A stretch of 64,000 nucleotides of DNA from the NCBI GenBank assembly GCA_011009095.1, contig VTPC01090433.1:89203-153202 (forward strand). Direction: 5' to 3'. Origin of the DNA: Ignelater luminosus (Eukaryota; Arthropoda; Insecta; Coleoptera; Elateridae). The notes beneath the pieces are model-generated. The model worked only from the letters and a program-made list of their open reading frames with translations, made no database searches and was not told where the DNA came from. Every line of letters begins with the position of its first letter. Position 1 is the first letter of the stretch. Positions 47,501-58,854 of the stretch are shown in pieces. The translations under genes were made by a program, and so were the position numbers.

Positions 47501-50500
47501 CAATTTGCTTTTCGAAAAAAATCTTACAATATTTAAACTAATGCTTTTGCAGCTTTTAGCACCATCAGCAATACCGTGACGCCATTGGCGTTGATATCTG
47601 TAATGTCATATGCAAAGCGTGTATTCTGTAGGTTTAGCTGATTCGTGGTGACGAAGAAAACCAAAACTTCTGCAGGTTATGCAGTAAACTGTTGATGTTT
47701 AGAAAAGTGATCGATGAAGTCCTACGTTTGATATATTGAAGTCTAAAAGTCTTTCAGTTAGTAAGGTATTCTTTGGAGAGACGATTTTCTGTAGTTGTTC
47801 AAAAGTCTAATAGTACAAACAGTACTACAACAGTATTAAACAACTCAAATCTAGTGTGCCCCTCTTCATAAAACATCTTGTGCAGTTGGAAATAGTTTTA
47901 TAAAGTTTTAAAGACAATTGTGAAGTACAATTTTTCTTTTTTTTGATATTTAAATAATTAATGTCAGTCTCCACAACCACAACCGTGAAGCACTCGATAT
48001 ACGAATGATATAAATAAAGAACAAAATTATTTTTATCGTAAAGGTTGTTGAGAATCTAAAATACAATTGTTGCAAAAATATCTTTCCTGAGAGAAATGAA
48101 AGTTTGGAAACTTTAATATAATTTTTTAAAAAGCTAATATTTGGTTTTCTTTTTCAGGAGGCGAACCACATGGTTCCTCATTCTATTGACAATAGTGCCA
48201 GAAGTAAGTATGTAGTAGTAATTTATTATTATTAGCCAAACATAATATATTATGGAGCAACTCAGAATTTGGGCATATGATTATAAATTTGCTGAAGGAA
48301 ATTGTTAAATAACCAACAGCAGTCACTACAAATAACCTATAGCTTGTTAAGTTGTTTTTTTGCTGATCCTTATTCTGCTACAGTTATTATATCCTTTTTA
48401 GATTGTTTCAAAGGATTTAAAAGGAGATCAACTTCAGTTCTGTAAAACAAAAGTCATGATAGACTAGCGGGTAAGATTTGGGGAAACAGTGTAGGTTCTC
48501 CAAATCGTTTTGTTTTTGTTCTCCATGAATTCATTTTAACGTTATTGTTTCTTCATATTCTTAATGTTAATTAGGGCTCTAATTTTCGATGCATTCGTGA
48601 AGTACCTCGGTTATTATAAAAGAAAATTCTTTAAATTCGTTTTCCAACTACGACTAGCATTTAAATAAATTAGAATCTTGCTTCTAACTCGGAAATGATG
48701 GGTGGCGGTGGAATTTTATATATGCGGTATTTTGGAGAAAATGAGAAATTTTGAACTTTTGCTTATCAGTCGGCAACAAAAGACGAACGCTGAATTTTGT
48801 TTTCACCGATGAATTTGGCTTTAAAAGTTAGGCCAGTACTTGCAAATTCCATCACTATGTCTCTTATAATAACTGAGATACCTCAAGGGTAAATCAAAAA
48901 TGGGATCCACTGCATACATAGACGATTAAAACAAAATACCCAAATACAACTTACTATTGGTGTGCTAAAAGGGTTCAAGTAAGCTAGTTATAGTTTCTGC
49001 ACACCTTCACATCTTCAACCGCCCCTAACCATACCTACCTTTCTCTTATATAATAATTGCAGATTTTGTTTTCCAAATATGTAAAAACCATTCAGATGTT
49101 TAATGTCATTTGCTTTTTTCATTTCCATTGTTTAAACTTTTTTATGTTTTTGAAGATTCCTGTAGAATCTATTTTCTTTTTTATTTTTGTTCGAATCATT
49201 ATTTTTGTCCATAACTGTACAGAATGTGTTCTGGAGCTCTTCTTTTCCTGCTTATTTTTGTCCTGCAACGTATGACTTTCTGGCAATTATCCTTGTGAGT
49301 TGGGTCTATTAAAAAACTCAAGGGCCTAAATTCAATAATAGTCCGTTTCTAATTCGAATTTACCATAACATCGAAACGTAATAATAATTCTTGCTAATCG
49401 ATTCGTTTGCAAAAATCTATATTTGTGTTGATAGATCGCTTCACAAAATTAGGAATGAGCGTTAATATTTATATTCTGTAGACCCCTCACTACAACTGTG
49501 TTTAGTACCTTTCCAACCTAACATCTATCAATTTTACGTGAAGATCATTTTGTAATTCATTCAGTATGAAGAATAATAAAAGATGAAACATTCATTTGCT
49601 TAATAATAAGGTTAATCTTGTAAGGAATGGAATTTTCCTCTCTTCTCAAAAAGCTGCTACCTAAAACATTTTTCTTATAGCCTTACCGATTGAATCTTTC
49701 CCGAGTACTGTTTTCAGAAACTACAAAATTTCACGTGAACACTTGTTCTGTGTTGGTTTGGAGAAAGGAATACTCTTTGGTATTCACAAGAATTGGAAAG
49801 GTATCGACTCTTATACTGTATCTGTCAGGTAAAAAAACAATTATTTGAAATACATGGAAATTAAAAAAGTATCTAACTTTGTGCAATATCCATTAGACGA
49901 AGGGAATATTCTTTGACATACTTGAAGATGTGAAAGGTATCCTTTAAATTTACTAAGAATTGAAAGGCCATTTATGAAGAACATCCATTTTTGCACTGTG
50001 TATTTGCTAAGGGGGAGGGAAACATTCCTTGAAATTAGCTTTCTTTTTGCAAACAAAAATAAAGTTTCTAGTAACGACGCCATTTAACAAATGCCTTCAT
50101 AATGTCAATGGGGATCTATGATACGATACCAATAAATGTTGCCAGGGTTCAAGCATAAATCTTTAGATGTTTGGGTAATGTCGATAGAAGGTAATTTTGA
50201 CACGAAAACAGAGTTTAAATTAGGTATAAGCTAATTCTACGTTTTACAAAATCCTGTGTTTAGTCTGACAAAGTAATAACACAGTTTTCATTAACAAAAG
50301 AAAAAAAATCTCATTTTCTTAGAAGATATTTCTCTATTATATGTCAAGTCATTATTTTCCTATCAAAATATATCTTTTTATTTTTTATACTCTCAACTTG
50401 CTTATCTAAAGCTAAAACATTACTTTATAAAATTCCATTAATTGCAAGTAGTTAGTTTATAATGTTGTGATGTCTATTCACAGTTATGTAATACCGAAGC

Positions 50501-50678
50501 AATCGACGAAACAACAGAAATTGAATACAGCGTAAGCAGTAGTATGAGCATAGGAATTGGAGCTGGTAAGACAGAAAGTAGTTCAATTACGGAAGCAGCA
50601 GCCCTGGTTGATCACACGGCGGCACCAGCAAATCACACGAGGGAGGCACTCTCACATTCGGCCAGTGAACACGACTCG
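41569..50678 (+). CDS. 5' part of a secreted or membrane protein gene (three exons, 3' end not found)
   Basis: Exon 1 has its ATG at 41569 and ends at 41585 (MDASM plus AG, then GTATCT). Exon 2 is 48158-48203, after a pyrimidine-rich TTTTTCAG and before GTAAGT. Exon 3 is 50484-50678, after TTCACAG and before GTAAGA. Phases agree throughout (2, then 0 and 0). The product starts MDASMRRRTTWFLILLTIV, a clear signal peptide (basic start, hydrophobic core), then about 65 residues rich in Ser, Thr, Glu and Ala with one N-glycosylation site (NHT) and no domain I recognise. The reading frame is open at the last donor, so more exons lie downstream, probably beyond the window. The long introns suggest a developmental or neural gene. 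No single exon is long enough to stand out as an open frame. Confidence 0.6.
43830..43901 (-). tRNA. tRNA-Asp(GTC)
   Basis: On the minus strand the molecule starts TCCTCGGTAGTATAGTGG and ends GCCGGGGA plus a G discriminator. The acceptor stem closes over 7 bp, the A box overlaps TAGTATAGTGGTCA, and the B box is GGTTCGATTCC. The anticodon loop is CTGTCAC, giving GTC (plus coordinates 43866-43868). A run of seven T on the minus strand (43821-43827 as A) follows at once as a Pol III terminator. No intron. A 73-codon open frame across it is a by-product. Confidence 0.97.
44134..44170 (+). promoter_or_regulatory. TATA box and possible PSE of the U3 gene
   Basis: TATATAAG at 44163-44170 ends 24 bp before the U3 5' end, the position used in snRNA promoters. 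Upstream, around 44134-44154, a region including CTTCTAATGTTAATTC lies where the proximal sequence element would be, but I cannot verify it by motif. In insects the presence or absence of a TATA box beside the PSE helps decide Pol III or Pol II use. Confidence 0.45.
44194..44405 (+). ncRNA. U3: U3 snoRNA (box C/D, pre-rRNA processing)
   Basis: All diagnostic boxes occur in order: the A'-like AAGATCATACTT at the 5' end, box A GGATCATTTCTGTAGT (44210-44225), a C'-type GATGAAGAGTTG (about 44272-44283), a GAGCGTGAGACGG block (44298-44310) equal to the human GAGCGTGAAG region, box C CGATGATCGTTC (44346-44357), and box D CTGAGTGG at the 3' end (44398-44405). The length of 212 nt matches metazoan U3 (about 215). 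U3 guides the early cleavages of pre-rRNA by pairing with the 5' ETS and 18S in the small-subunit processome. The boxes are intact, so it is likely functional. A TTTT follows 6 bp after the end. Confidence 0.95.
44412..44415 (+). terminator. Short T run after U3
   Basis: CTTTTA begins about 6 bp past the U3 3' end. It would be a minimal Pol III terminator; if U3 is made by Pol II here, it is fortuitous. Confidence 0.25.
46367..46438 (+). tRNA. tRNA-Thr(TGT)
   Basis: 72 nt. The acceptor GCCTCTT pairs with AGGAGGC (one T-G pair), and the discriminator is A. A box TTAGCTCAGTGGC, B box AGTTCAATCCT. Anticodon stem CTGGT/ACCAG with loop CTTGTAA; the anticodon TGT is at 46399-46401. A run of eight T at 46447-46454 is the Pol III terminator. 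No intron, no mismatch that would suggest a pseudogene. Confidence 0.97.
48204..50483 (+). other. Second intron of the secreted-protein gene
   Basis: AT-rich. A phrase reading FTDEFGF-like at about 48812-48830 hints at a very old transposase scrap but is too short to claim. Nothing else recognised. Confidence 0.3.
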
Positions 50679-50959
50679 GTAAGAATTTTTTTCTTAATGA
50701 CATTTAAAACACTCTTACATTAACTTCTTTTTTTTGTTGAATAACACGGTTTATTTACATTGATATGTTTTTATGTATGACCCATTCCAAATTATTGTTG
50801 TAAATATTTATGAAACTTATGTAATGTTACTTATTATTATTGTTATTTAGAAATATGGTGCAAGTAAAAGTTGAATGAATGTAGGGTATCCTACATAGAA
50901 ATTTATTCTAATATTGCAGATAGTATAGTGTAGCTTTTATTTTTATTAGTTCTTTGGGT

Positions 50960-51357
50960 ATTTTGGTGGTAGGAGTCAGTACTTTTTATTGGACATAGAG
51001 ACTTTTCCTCAATACTCAATAATATCTTTAATAGTGAAGAGGTCGTCTTTGCGATTCTGGTCCAAATCTCTTTTAATCTCATTTCCTATGTTTATACTTT
51101 TTATCTTTTGTAATCGTTCTTTTGTAGATGCTACGGTCTGCATCGCAAAGCGATTACCTGTCTCTTGCCACGCTAACTTATTTTTAATTTATCGCAATCT
51201 GCATTCATTGACAAAAGTGAATTGAGATGCGGAAAGGTCATAGTCGCAAAAAGATTCTTGTTTCGGATAACTGCAATATGCAATGATATGTTCACAACCT
51301 TTCTTAACATACTCAAATCTTTTTCCATAAGCTTTCAATTCTGCTTCCTCAACATTG
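50960..51357 (-). pseudogene. Cysteine-rich exon relic, possibly Kazal-like
   Basis: On the minus strand after a possible acceptor (AAATAG, about 51358-51363) a frame reads EEAELKAYGKRFEYVKKGCEH, then AYCSYPKQESFC and TFVNECRLR, then a TAA (51189-51191), then an open frame in the same phase for about 70 codons. Four Cys with the pattern C-x6-C-x8-C-x15-C and a FVNECRLR motif resemble the middle of insect Kazal-type secreted inhibitors. No signal peptide exon was found, and the stop falls where the domain should continue. Identity is uncertain. Confidence 0.3.
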
Positions 51358-51949
51358 CTATTTAGAACTTAGTACCAAAAAACAATTCTTGATGTCAAGA
51401 GCTGCAAACGAGTCATTCTTCAGTGTAACCTCAATAAGTGAATAACATAATTATTACATCCCTCTAAAATATTCATACCTGTTATTATACCTGGTGTAAC
51501 CAATCGATAGTTAAAGCTCTGCACTATAACATTCTATGATGAAAAATAGATGAAACAATTTAATAACACTTTTATCTCCGATGGTTCCTTTTTTGTCTTA
51601 TAAAAATCTAAAAATATTTATTTTGATGATTCTACAGATCAGCTGATTAGTATTCTTAGCAATTGCGTTTGGAAAATATTAAAAAAATGAAATATTTCCT
51701 TACATTTTGCAAAATACTAGCGGAAAATCAAATTCTGATTGCAAAGTATACAACCCCTTGTATGGTATTATAATAAAAAATCAAATAGTAACAAAATGTA
51801 TTAGCACATAATGTGGCTGTTTCCAAGGCAACGATAGATAAATAAAAAAACAAAAAGTAACACTTTAATATTACAACTTGAAGTTTTATAACAATAGTTA
51901 CTGAATAACAATTATTAGAAAAATACGTTAAACTATTAAATTAAATGTT
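51358..51949. other. AT-rich interval
   Basis: Nothing recognised between the cysteine-rich relic and the transposase relic. Confidence 0.35.
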
Positions 51950-52775
51950 CTACATGACCGTCATTATTCGCTATGATTTTTGTGGTACGTTCTGTGGCAG
52001 TTTTATATACGTGTGCTTCTGTAAAACCCCCTCAAAAAAATCTAGCTGGTCAGGTCTAGTGAACGACCGACGTGACCACCTCGACCAATTCATCTCCCCT
52101 GAGATCGAATGTCGATTCAACGATTTTATTCAATACCCCAATGGGCCGGGAGGCCATCTTGCTGAAACCACATTTCTCTTCTTATGGCAAAGGGAAAATC
52201 CTTCAAGATGTCCAGCAAAGCGTCGTTTAGAAATCACAAGTAATTATCTGCATTTAGACGATCTGACAAAAACACTGATCCAAGTACTTGAGTATGCAGG
52301 ATTCCTGCCCACACATTGATGCTGAAACGGCATTGATGCCCGCGTTGCTTTCTAGCGTGCATGTTCGTGGCCCATTGATGGTTATTACACAAGTTAAAAA
52401 CCCTATCTCGGATGAACGTGACTTCATCAGTCCACATAATATTACTCAAATTATTTTGCAATTGATTAATTAGCCAATGGTTGTACAAAATGATATGGAT
52501 GTAGATTGTCATCTTTGAGTATACTGTGAACTGTGTGATGGCTGACACCCACAAGGCCAGCAATTCTTCATGTACTGCTCCCAGTTTCGTCACTGACTGT
52601 GTCCAGAACTACTTCTATTTGCGGTTCTTCGTTGAACACCACCATCGCCGTTAGATACTGGAGCAACAGAACCTCTCTCTCTTATTTTTTGCTCTAGCCT
52701 ACGAAACATCATATTCCCTCGACATTCTCCAAAAATCATGTACATATCCGAGTACTCTTCGAATGTATATTCCAT
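51950..52775 (-). pseudogene. DUF4817-type transposase relic
   Basis: The minus strand begins MEYTFEEYSDM at 52775, jumps by a small deletion to FRRLEQKIRERGSVAPV, and later shows MWTDEVTFIRD, HARKQRGHQCRFSINVWAGI and GSVFLSDRLNADNYL, then a degraded SPDLxPLDFF-like block (52000-52090). This is the order of an insect Tc1/mariner-type transposase with a DUF4817 front domain; the first acidic catalytic motif (TDE) is visible. Several stops and frameshifts and no inverted repeats, so it is an old copy. It is related to the N-terminal fragment at 12362-12604. Confidence 0.75.
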
Positions 52776-55280
52776 TCCAAAGAAGAAAACAGTCTCGAAT
52801 AGCAAAATAAAACAAAAGTAAATAACAGCAACACACGGTAAATTAGGAAACTGCACAACAAAAAAAATTAAAGATACGTAAATAAATAACAAACAAAGCC
52901 AAACTCAAACCGAAAACGAAAACAGAAATACTATTACTGAATAACTTTAAAAACAACTAACAATTATTATTGTGCAGGAAGTTTCAAGATCTGTCAAACT
53001 GATTGACGAGCAATATCTTTACAACTAAATAAAAAATCCTAGCAATTGAGATGGTAATTTCTTCAAGGTCTATCACTAACTCCGTGGAATATAAAATACG
53101 TCGTTGTCATATCAGGATAATAAAATTTAAATCTGTTGGCATCACGCATCGGGCCAGTTTTTGATCTAGTGATTAGATCATGTTCCGTTGATAATTCATA
53201 TGGCCAGCATAGGACTGTCTTTATATTCCTGATTCAATAACATTATTGATACAACCTTTAAGTAACTAGAGAGTTATCAGTTGTGTCTTTTATATTTGAT
53301 TCTACATAGTCACAAGTATAGTTTAGGATTTTTGTATGATAATAACTGATTACATCATAAAAACTTTTCGGACAAACATCTATGAACAACCTGCAATTGG
53401 TTGAATGGCAAGATACAGAAACACTGTTGCAACATCAATAGATTTTTTTATAAAAATATTATAACAAGCGTTTTCTATGAGTAATGTGAGTTGCAATTAA
53501 GGCAGAATAGAGTTTTTGTCTAACTTTAGGCTCAGAATCTAGGACTTTCAAGAAATCTTTAGAAAGATAATTTCTTTCGAAGCATGTTAGCAAATATTCT
53601 TTAACAAATGTTAAGTTTCATTTTCACTTTAAAATGTTGTCGGATGAAATGAATGTAAACTAGGATTTTCGAGATGAGAAGGCAATGGACAATAAAATCG
53701 CCCTATTTATATAATATTATTTGCAGATAATCCGAATCCACACCATAAATGTTTTAGAAAGAAAAATGAGATATCTAAAAGAGCCGACAAAACGAGATGA
53801 CTAATAACTGCAACTATAACAAACTAAAATGTTAGATATGAAATGTTTTTATTTCCACTTGTTAAGTTTTAAATAAAAATTTTCTAAAAACCTAATACTA
53901 GAACAATATAATATAAAATAACGAAACCTTAAAAAAGATGAAATGAATTAAGTCAAAAAGATTGCCAGAAAGTTTTTGTATTGGCGTAAAAGTAGATATA
54001 CGAGATAAAGACATCTGATGGTATATTGCAAGTAACCTCTATATTTTACTACTCTTTTCCAAATGAATGAGTGACTTTTAAGGTGGGCCAAACACATTTA
54101 TCCCCACTGAAGTTACGTCCCTGATAGGAAGTTACTTCTACAAAAAATATCAGTGAAACAATCTAACTTAAATAATGCAGGAAGGAAAAGCAGTATCGCA
54201 AATTAACAAACAAGACAAGAAAAACGGATCTAGTTTTTGTAATTTTATAAATTTCCGGATTTATAAACTAAAACATATCCGTAAAAAAGTTTTCAATTGT
54301 TCTAATACTTCTCTTTTTTAATCGAAACTAACGAGTGCCTTCCATATTAAGTAATACCATTTTGTTTATGCAAATTAATTTATGCGTTAACAACTTAACG
54401 TAACGTAATAGGACTTCTTTTGTCTTTAGCAATAGAGGAATTCAAAAATCACGCGCTTGTAAAAAGATCATATCTATTACAGTTACGTTACCCAACTTAC
54501 TTTATACCTACCAAATATTTGGAAACGACTTCTCTCAGAAATAATAACAATAATTATTTGACGTGTGTAAAATTAAATTTATATTAAAATAAGCGTAACA
54601 TGAACATGTGTATCTCTAAAAACAATGGAAATTAAATTAACAAAGACTAACATAAAATAAGCTATTTGTTGCTTCTTACGCCAAACATTATTTGCGGAAA
54701 TTAAATATTTCATGCAAAAGCTTAGCAATTTACAGACTTTTTGTTTTTTAATTAAATGTTGTCAATTAATAATATACTTGAACAATTTTAACTAAATTGT
54801 AAAACTTACAATTACCTATAATTTGGATGAAGTTAGGGGAGCAAAGGGTAATTGCGAACACTTAAGGGAAGAAACTATAATAGCTCTGAAAATTAGTGGT
54901 ATTTAGGGTACTGTGGCTTAGCGTAGATGTCAAAGAAAAGGCTAAGAAAGTAAATTATGGCAAATGCAGCAATTCCGTTTATTTAGATAAGAATACAAAA
55001 TTTATTGAAAAAAATATTGCAAATTCGACATTAATCAAATTCGGAGATTACGGTACAGTTGGCGGATAATCCCAAACAAAATAAAAGAACCACAAAACTA
55101 ATTAGAGCAGTCACCAAATTAAAAAAAATAATCCTAATATTAATATATTAACAATAAAGAAAATTAATAATAACAAAAAAGTTAATGGCAATAAATAAAA
55201 ATAATAAAAAATAAAAAGTCAAACAGACATTATACGCAAAAATCACAAATGCAGATTTTTACTGTTTTAGTAACACTGCA
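52776..55280. other. AT-rich interval, nothing recognised
   Basis: No gene, RNA or paired repeat that I can support. AT content rises further near 55100-55230, with simple A/T-rich runs. Confidence 0.35.
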
Positions 55281-55289
55281 GAGCAAGTG

Positions 55290-56097
55290 GATCATTCGCT
55301 CCACCGTTGTTTATTTACCCTAAACAAAGGATGACACCTACTCTAGAACGTAATGGCCCACCAGGTTGCATTTACGCATGTACAAAAGGCAGTTGAATGA
55401 CAGCAGAGGTACCACCCTCCACAGGCAACACAGTGATACCAAATTTCACTTTTCCCATACTCCCCACACACTAGACAAAGTTCTCCTTCATTTCCATCAA
55501 AACCCGTATTTTGTAGATCTACGTCGCGTCGTCTAATTCGTCATCGTCGCACAATTCTTGTACGTCTACATCATATTCTTCTCCACTGGACAAATCAAAC
55601 ACTTTTCTGGTAATCGGTTTCCTTGTGGTTTTATTTTTTTAGCTCCTCGTTTTGCAATCCCTTTCTGTTGTTTTTCTTCCAAATCAATTTCCAGGATGAC
55701 GATGTCAAAACCTCTGATATTTGTTGTTGCTGTTTAAACTTGTTAATTGGCAAAGGAACAACAGAAACAATGAAGTGTCATTTTGGTCACTTTTGTCAAA
55801 GTCTTCAGAACCACTAGAAGAGTGTCCAAGGTTTTCGTCAGGATCTTTTGAACAGCCAGGCACAGGTTCGGGGCAACTGGGGACTGGAGTGTGGTTACCA
55901 GTTGAAGTCTTTTCTAGCAGTCCTTCCGTAATTATTACTGGTTGATTGTCCGTATTATTGTAAAAATCTTCTTCGCGAATACACCAGGATCGATAGAAAA
56001 AATGTTTCTGCGATACAAACTCTAATATAGGCCTTGGTAAATATACAATTACATTTTTCTGTAATAAGCAAAGATTCGGTTGCACTCTTAACTGCAC
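55290..56097 (-). pseudogene. C-terminal part of a pogo/Tigger-like transposase with zinc finger
   Basis: On the minus strand a frame from 56097 carries a Ser/Pro/Asp-rich tail (STGNHTPVPSC, GHSSSGSEDFDKSDQND), typical of the region after the DDE domain in insect pogo-like proteins. After frame changes, 55365-55490 gives CLVCGEYGKSEIWYHC followed by VACGGWY and more Cys, a C-x2-C...W-x2-C-x2-C-x2-W treble-clef (PHD-like) finger that ends many such proteins. The basic KRTKK-like stretch between them (about 55590-55650) fits. No catalytic domain or TIRs were found. Confidence 0.55.
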
Positions 56098-56177
56098 ACA
56101 AATAATCCGATATGTTCAAAAATATTTCTTAATAGTATTCACGAACTACACACAGTGATGTTATCTATGTACTTATA

Positions 56178-56334
56178 TAGGGTGTCTCAACAAACTGGTA
56201 CAGGCAACCTTTCGTTTATTGTAGTTCTACTCGCACATTTGTCCAAATGTGGTTAATAGGTATCATACTTTTACAGAATATTTAGAAACGCGTATAAAAA
56301 AGTGTTTGGCCCGTTTTCCGTTAGGCACCCTCTA
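56178..56334. mobile_element. Short Tc1/mariner-type MITE
   Basis: The left end TAGGGTGTCTCAAC and right end (inverted) TAGAGGGTGCCTAAC are both flanked by TA (56176-56177 and 56335-56336). It is 157 bp with no coding capacity. The ends match only loosely, so this is tentative. Confidence 0.4.
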
Positions 56335-56336
56335 TA

Positions 56337-57660
56337 TCTTAGACTTTAAAAATTACTTTGCATATAAATCTCCATCATCTTAGGTCTTTATATTCTTCAA
56401 ATACACCATGAGTAAACTGGTAGAGCCCATTTTGCTGTACGAAGACTTTCACCGAGGCCATCTGGCAATGTAGAGTGAAAAATTGCTTGGCAAATATATA
56501 CAGTGTAGTTGACAGCACGCGTTTAACAAAGTTGGATAATCAAATCATCAAGTTGATTTTAAAGAAGTTACATTTACATGTAGTGTCACGTTGTTTCTTT
56601 TTTTAGCTTGCTGTGTGCAATTCGTGTACGCTGTCCATACTCTGTGCAATTCTAGTGAAAGATTAGACTCTGCAAAATTATGTGTGTGCAGTTCATGTGC
56701 GCCCAAACATTCGTTTGTCATTTTTTCAAAATTGCTACCGTTTTTTTCCTGTCACAGTAATGGAAACTGTCGTCTTTGATTTACATAGGGTCATTGCCAA
56801 TGAATGCAAAGGTATTTTTAAAATTTGACCGCCACTTATGATTTTTGAATTAGATTCGGAAACATAATTTAAATTGTTTTAACTGCAAGTTATAGTTGAC
56901 TTAGACACCAACAGAAAAAAAATGTAGGTCGTAACTACCCTGGGGGCTACGGTCCTCGGGTCCGTTCTCTATGCAAATCCAGAAGCCTCCAAGAACTGAG
57001 AAGACTACAAAAATTTAGGAATTCAAAAAATCTAGATTGACAAGAACACGAACCTTACAAAAGATTGTGTGATATTCAAGAATTAATACATACCTACATG
57101 ATCTTAAGAGGCTCGGCTTGAATTTAAGATTTCGCAAAATCCTGAAAACACTCAGAAATACTAAACAGTTTACGAGAATCTGGAGAATTCTATATGAACG
57201 TATTAGTAGTAGTCGTAAGTACGATATTCACAATCCAAGGCTCTTGCAAAATTCAGTTAGTGAAAAATCTTGCGAAGATTCCTCCCTAGAATGTGAAGCT
57301 AACTTCATCACTTTTTTAAATAAAAAAAAATACAAAAAGTAAAATTCAAAATAAGAAATACAATTGCGTAATACGCATGTGTATTATAGAATCGTAACTA
57401 ACAATAAGGATCAACAATTTTCAAGAAAGATATGTAGACCGAGGAGGGTTATTTTAACCGACAAACAGTTATCTTTCCTGTTCGTCTGTAGACCTTGTGC
57501 AACAAGAATGATCTTTGTTGGAATCTTTCTCTGTACTCTAAATCTGAAGTTGCATCACCGATGCCTAATGAATCTTATGATCAATCTTAGAAAACTTTTA
57601 AACAAAAAAAAGAATAGAATTGAGATCTAAATTTTTCTGAATATCCTACTTTGGATGACA
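56337..57660. other. Intergenic interval, nothing recognised
   Basis: Three short frames of 60-90 codons have no recognisable product or splice context. Confidence 0.35.
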
Positions 57661-57662
57661 TA

Positions 57663-58852
57663 CGAGGGTGGTCTGAAAAGTTTCCGACCTAACAAAGATA
57701 CAAGACATTTTTTCTAAAATTTTTTTTTTATTTTTCAACATAGTCTCCTTGTAACTCTATACACTTCTCCCAGCGATGCTCCCATCTCTGTAACCCGTCC
57801 AAATAGTACTCGGCATTTTTCTCTGCAAAATAATTGTTCACGAAGGTGATTGCCTCTTCATTTGGCGAAAACCTTTGTCCTCCGAGCGCAATTTTTAGAT
57901 GAGGGAACAAAAAGAAGTCGCTTGGGGCTAGATCTGGTGAGTAAGGCGGATGGTCAAGCAGTTCAAACCGTAATTCGTGGATTTTCGCCATGGCAACCGC
58001 TGAGGTGTGAGACGGTGCGTTGTCTTGGCGAAACAGAATTTTCTTTTTCTGCAAATGTGGCCGTTTTTTCGCAAGTTCTGCCTTCAGCTTGTCAAGTAAT
58101 GATGCATAGTATGCTCCTGTAATGGTTTTTCCTTTTTGAAAATAATCGATTAAAATAACTCCATGACTATCCCAAAAAACAGTGGTGTATCCAAGTTTCA
58201 TCTACAGTAATTAATCGGCGCCAAAACTCGGATTTATTTCGCCTAAACTGCGCCAAAAGAGCGTTGGAAATATTCATTCGAACACGTTTTTGGTCTAACG
58301 TGAGGAAACGCGGCACCCAACGCGCGGACAGCTCTCTCATGCCTAAATGTTGATTTAATATGTGACAAACACGTTCTTTTGACATGTTCATAACCTCTGC
58401 TATCTCTCTCACTTTAATTCGGCGGTCGTCTAGCACCATTTGGTGAACTTTGGCGATGTTTTCGTCGGTAGTTGCAGTTTTTTGGACGTCCCGAACGTTC
58501 ATCGTCTCCCAAGCTCTTACGGCCACGTTTAAATTCAGCAGCCCAAAATTTCACTGTGGTAAATGATGGTGCAGAGTCCCCATACACAGAATCCAACTCA
58601 TCTTTTATTTGCGAAGGCGTATTGCCTTTCAAAAACAAATATTTAATGACAGCTCGATACTCGATTTTGTCCATTTTCACAAAAAAACTCACATCAACTC
58701 ACTCAAACGACTGTTACATAAAAACTGCGCGTCCAAAATGGCTGAAACTTTGGTGAGTAACTGTCAACAGATGAACAACGAAATTCAGTAGCTTTTATTT
58801 ACGAGTGCTGCCATCTTCACGTTGAGGTCGGAAACTTTTCAGACCGCCCTCG
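57663..58852 (-). mobile_element. Mariner element family 2, internally deleted copy, 1190 bp
   Basis: It is the same family as 29762-31048 and in the opposite orientation. Both ends read CGAGGG(T/C)GGTCTGAAAAG with TTTCCGACCT, flanked by TA (57661-57662 and 58853-58854). It is shorter by about 97 bp overall, the net of an approximately 104-bp deletion in the catalytic domain and a few small insertions. TIRs are intact, so it could be mobilised in trans. Confidence 0.93.
57728..58674 (-). pseudogene. Mariner transposase family 2, frameshift and 104-bp deletion
   Basis: Starts at 58674 (MDKIEYRAVIKYLF). One extra base in a run of six A/T at 58478-58483 shifts the frame after SGRPK. The frame resumes as TATTDENIAKVHQMVLDD, with Gln where copy 1 has a stop. 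After VDETWIHH the sequence jumps to VFWDSHGVIL: the 35 residues between are missing, a 104-bp deletion near 58183 that also changes frame. The remainder (RQDNAPSH, YSPDLAPSD, KGDYVEK) is intact. Confidence 0.92.
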
Positions 58853-58854
58853 TA

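Larger units (their letters stand above)
41586..48157 (+). other. First intron of the secreted-protein gene, hosting three small-RNA genes
   Basis: AT-rich apart from tRNA-Asp (43830-43901), U3 (44194-44405) and tRNA-Thr (46367-46438). I see no other gene, transposon or paired repeat in it. Confidence 0.5.

Noticed and set aside
51945-52319. 124-codon plus-strand frame
   Set aside because: The minus strand shows transposase motifs in order, so this is the shadow of a relic.
55721-55945. 74-codon plus-strand frame
   Set aside because: Antisense of the Ser/Pro/Asp-rich tail of the pogo-like relic, which has the better protein pattern.
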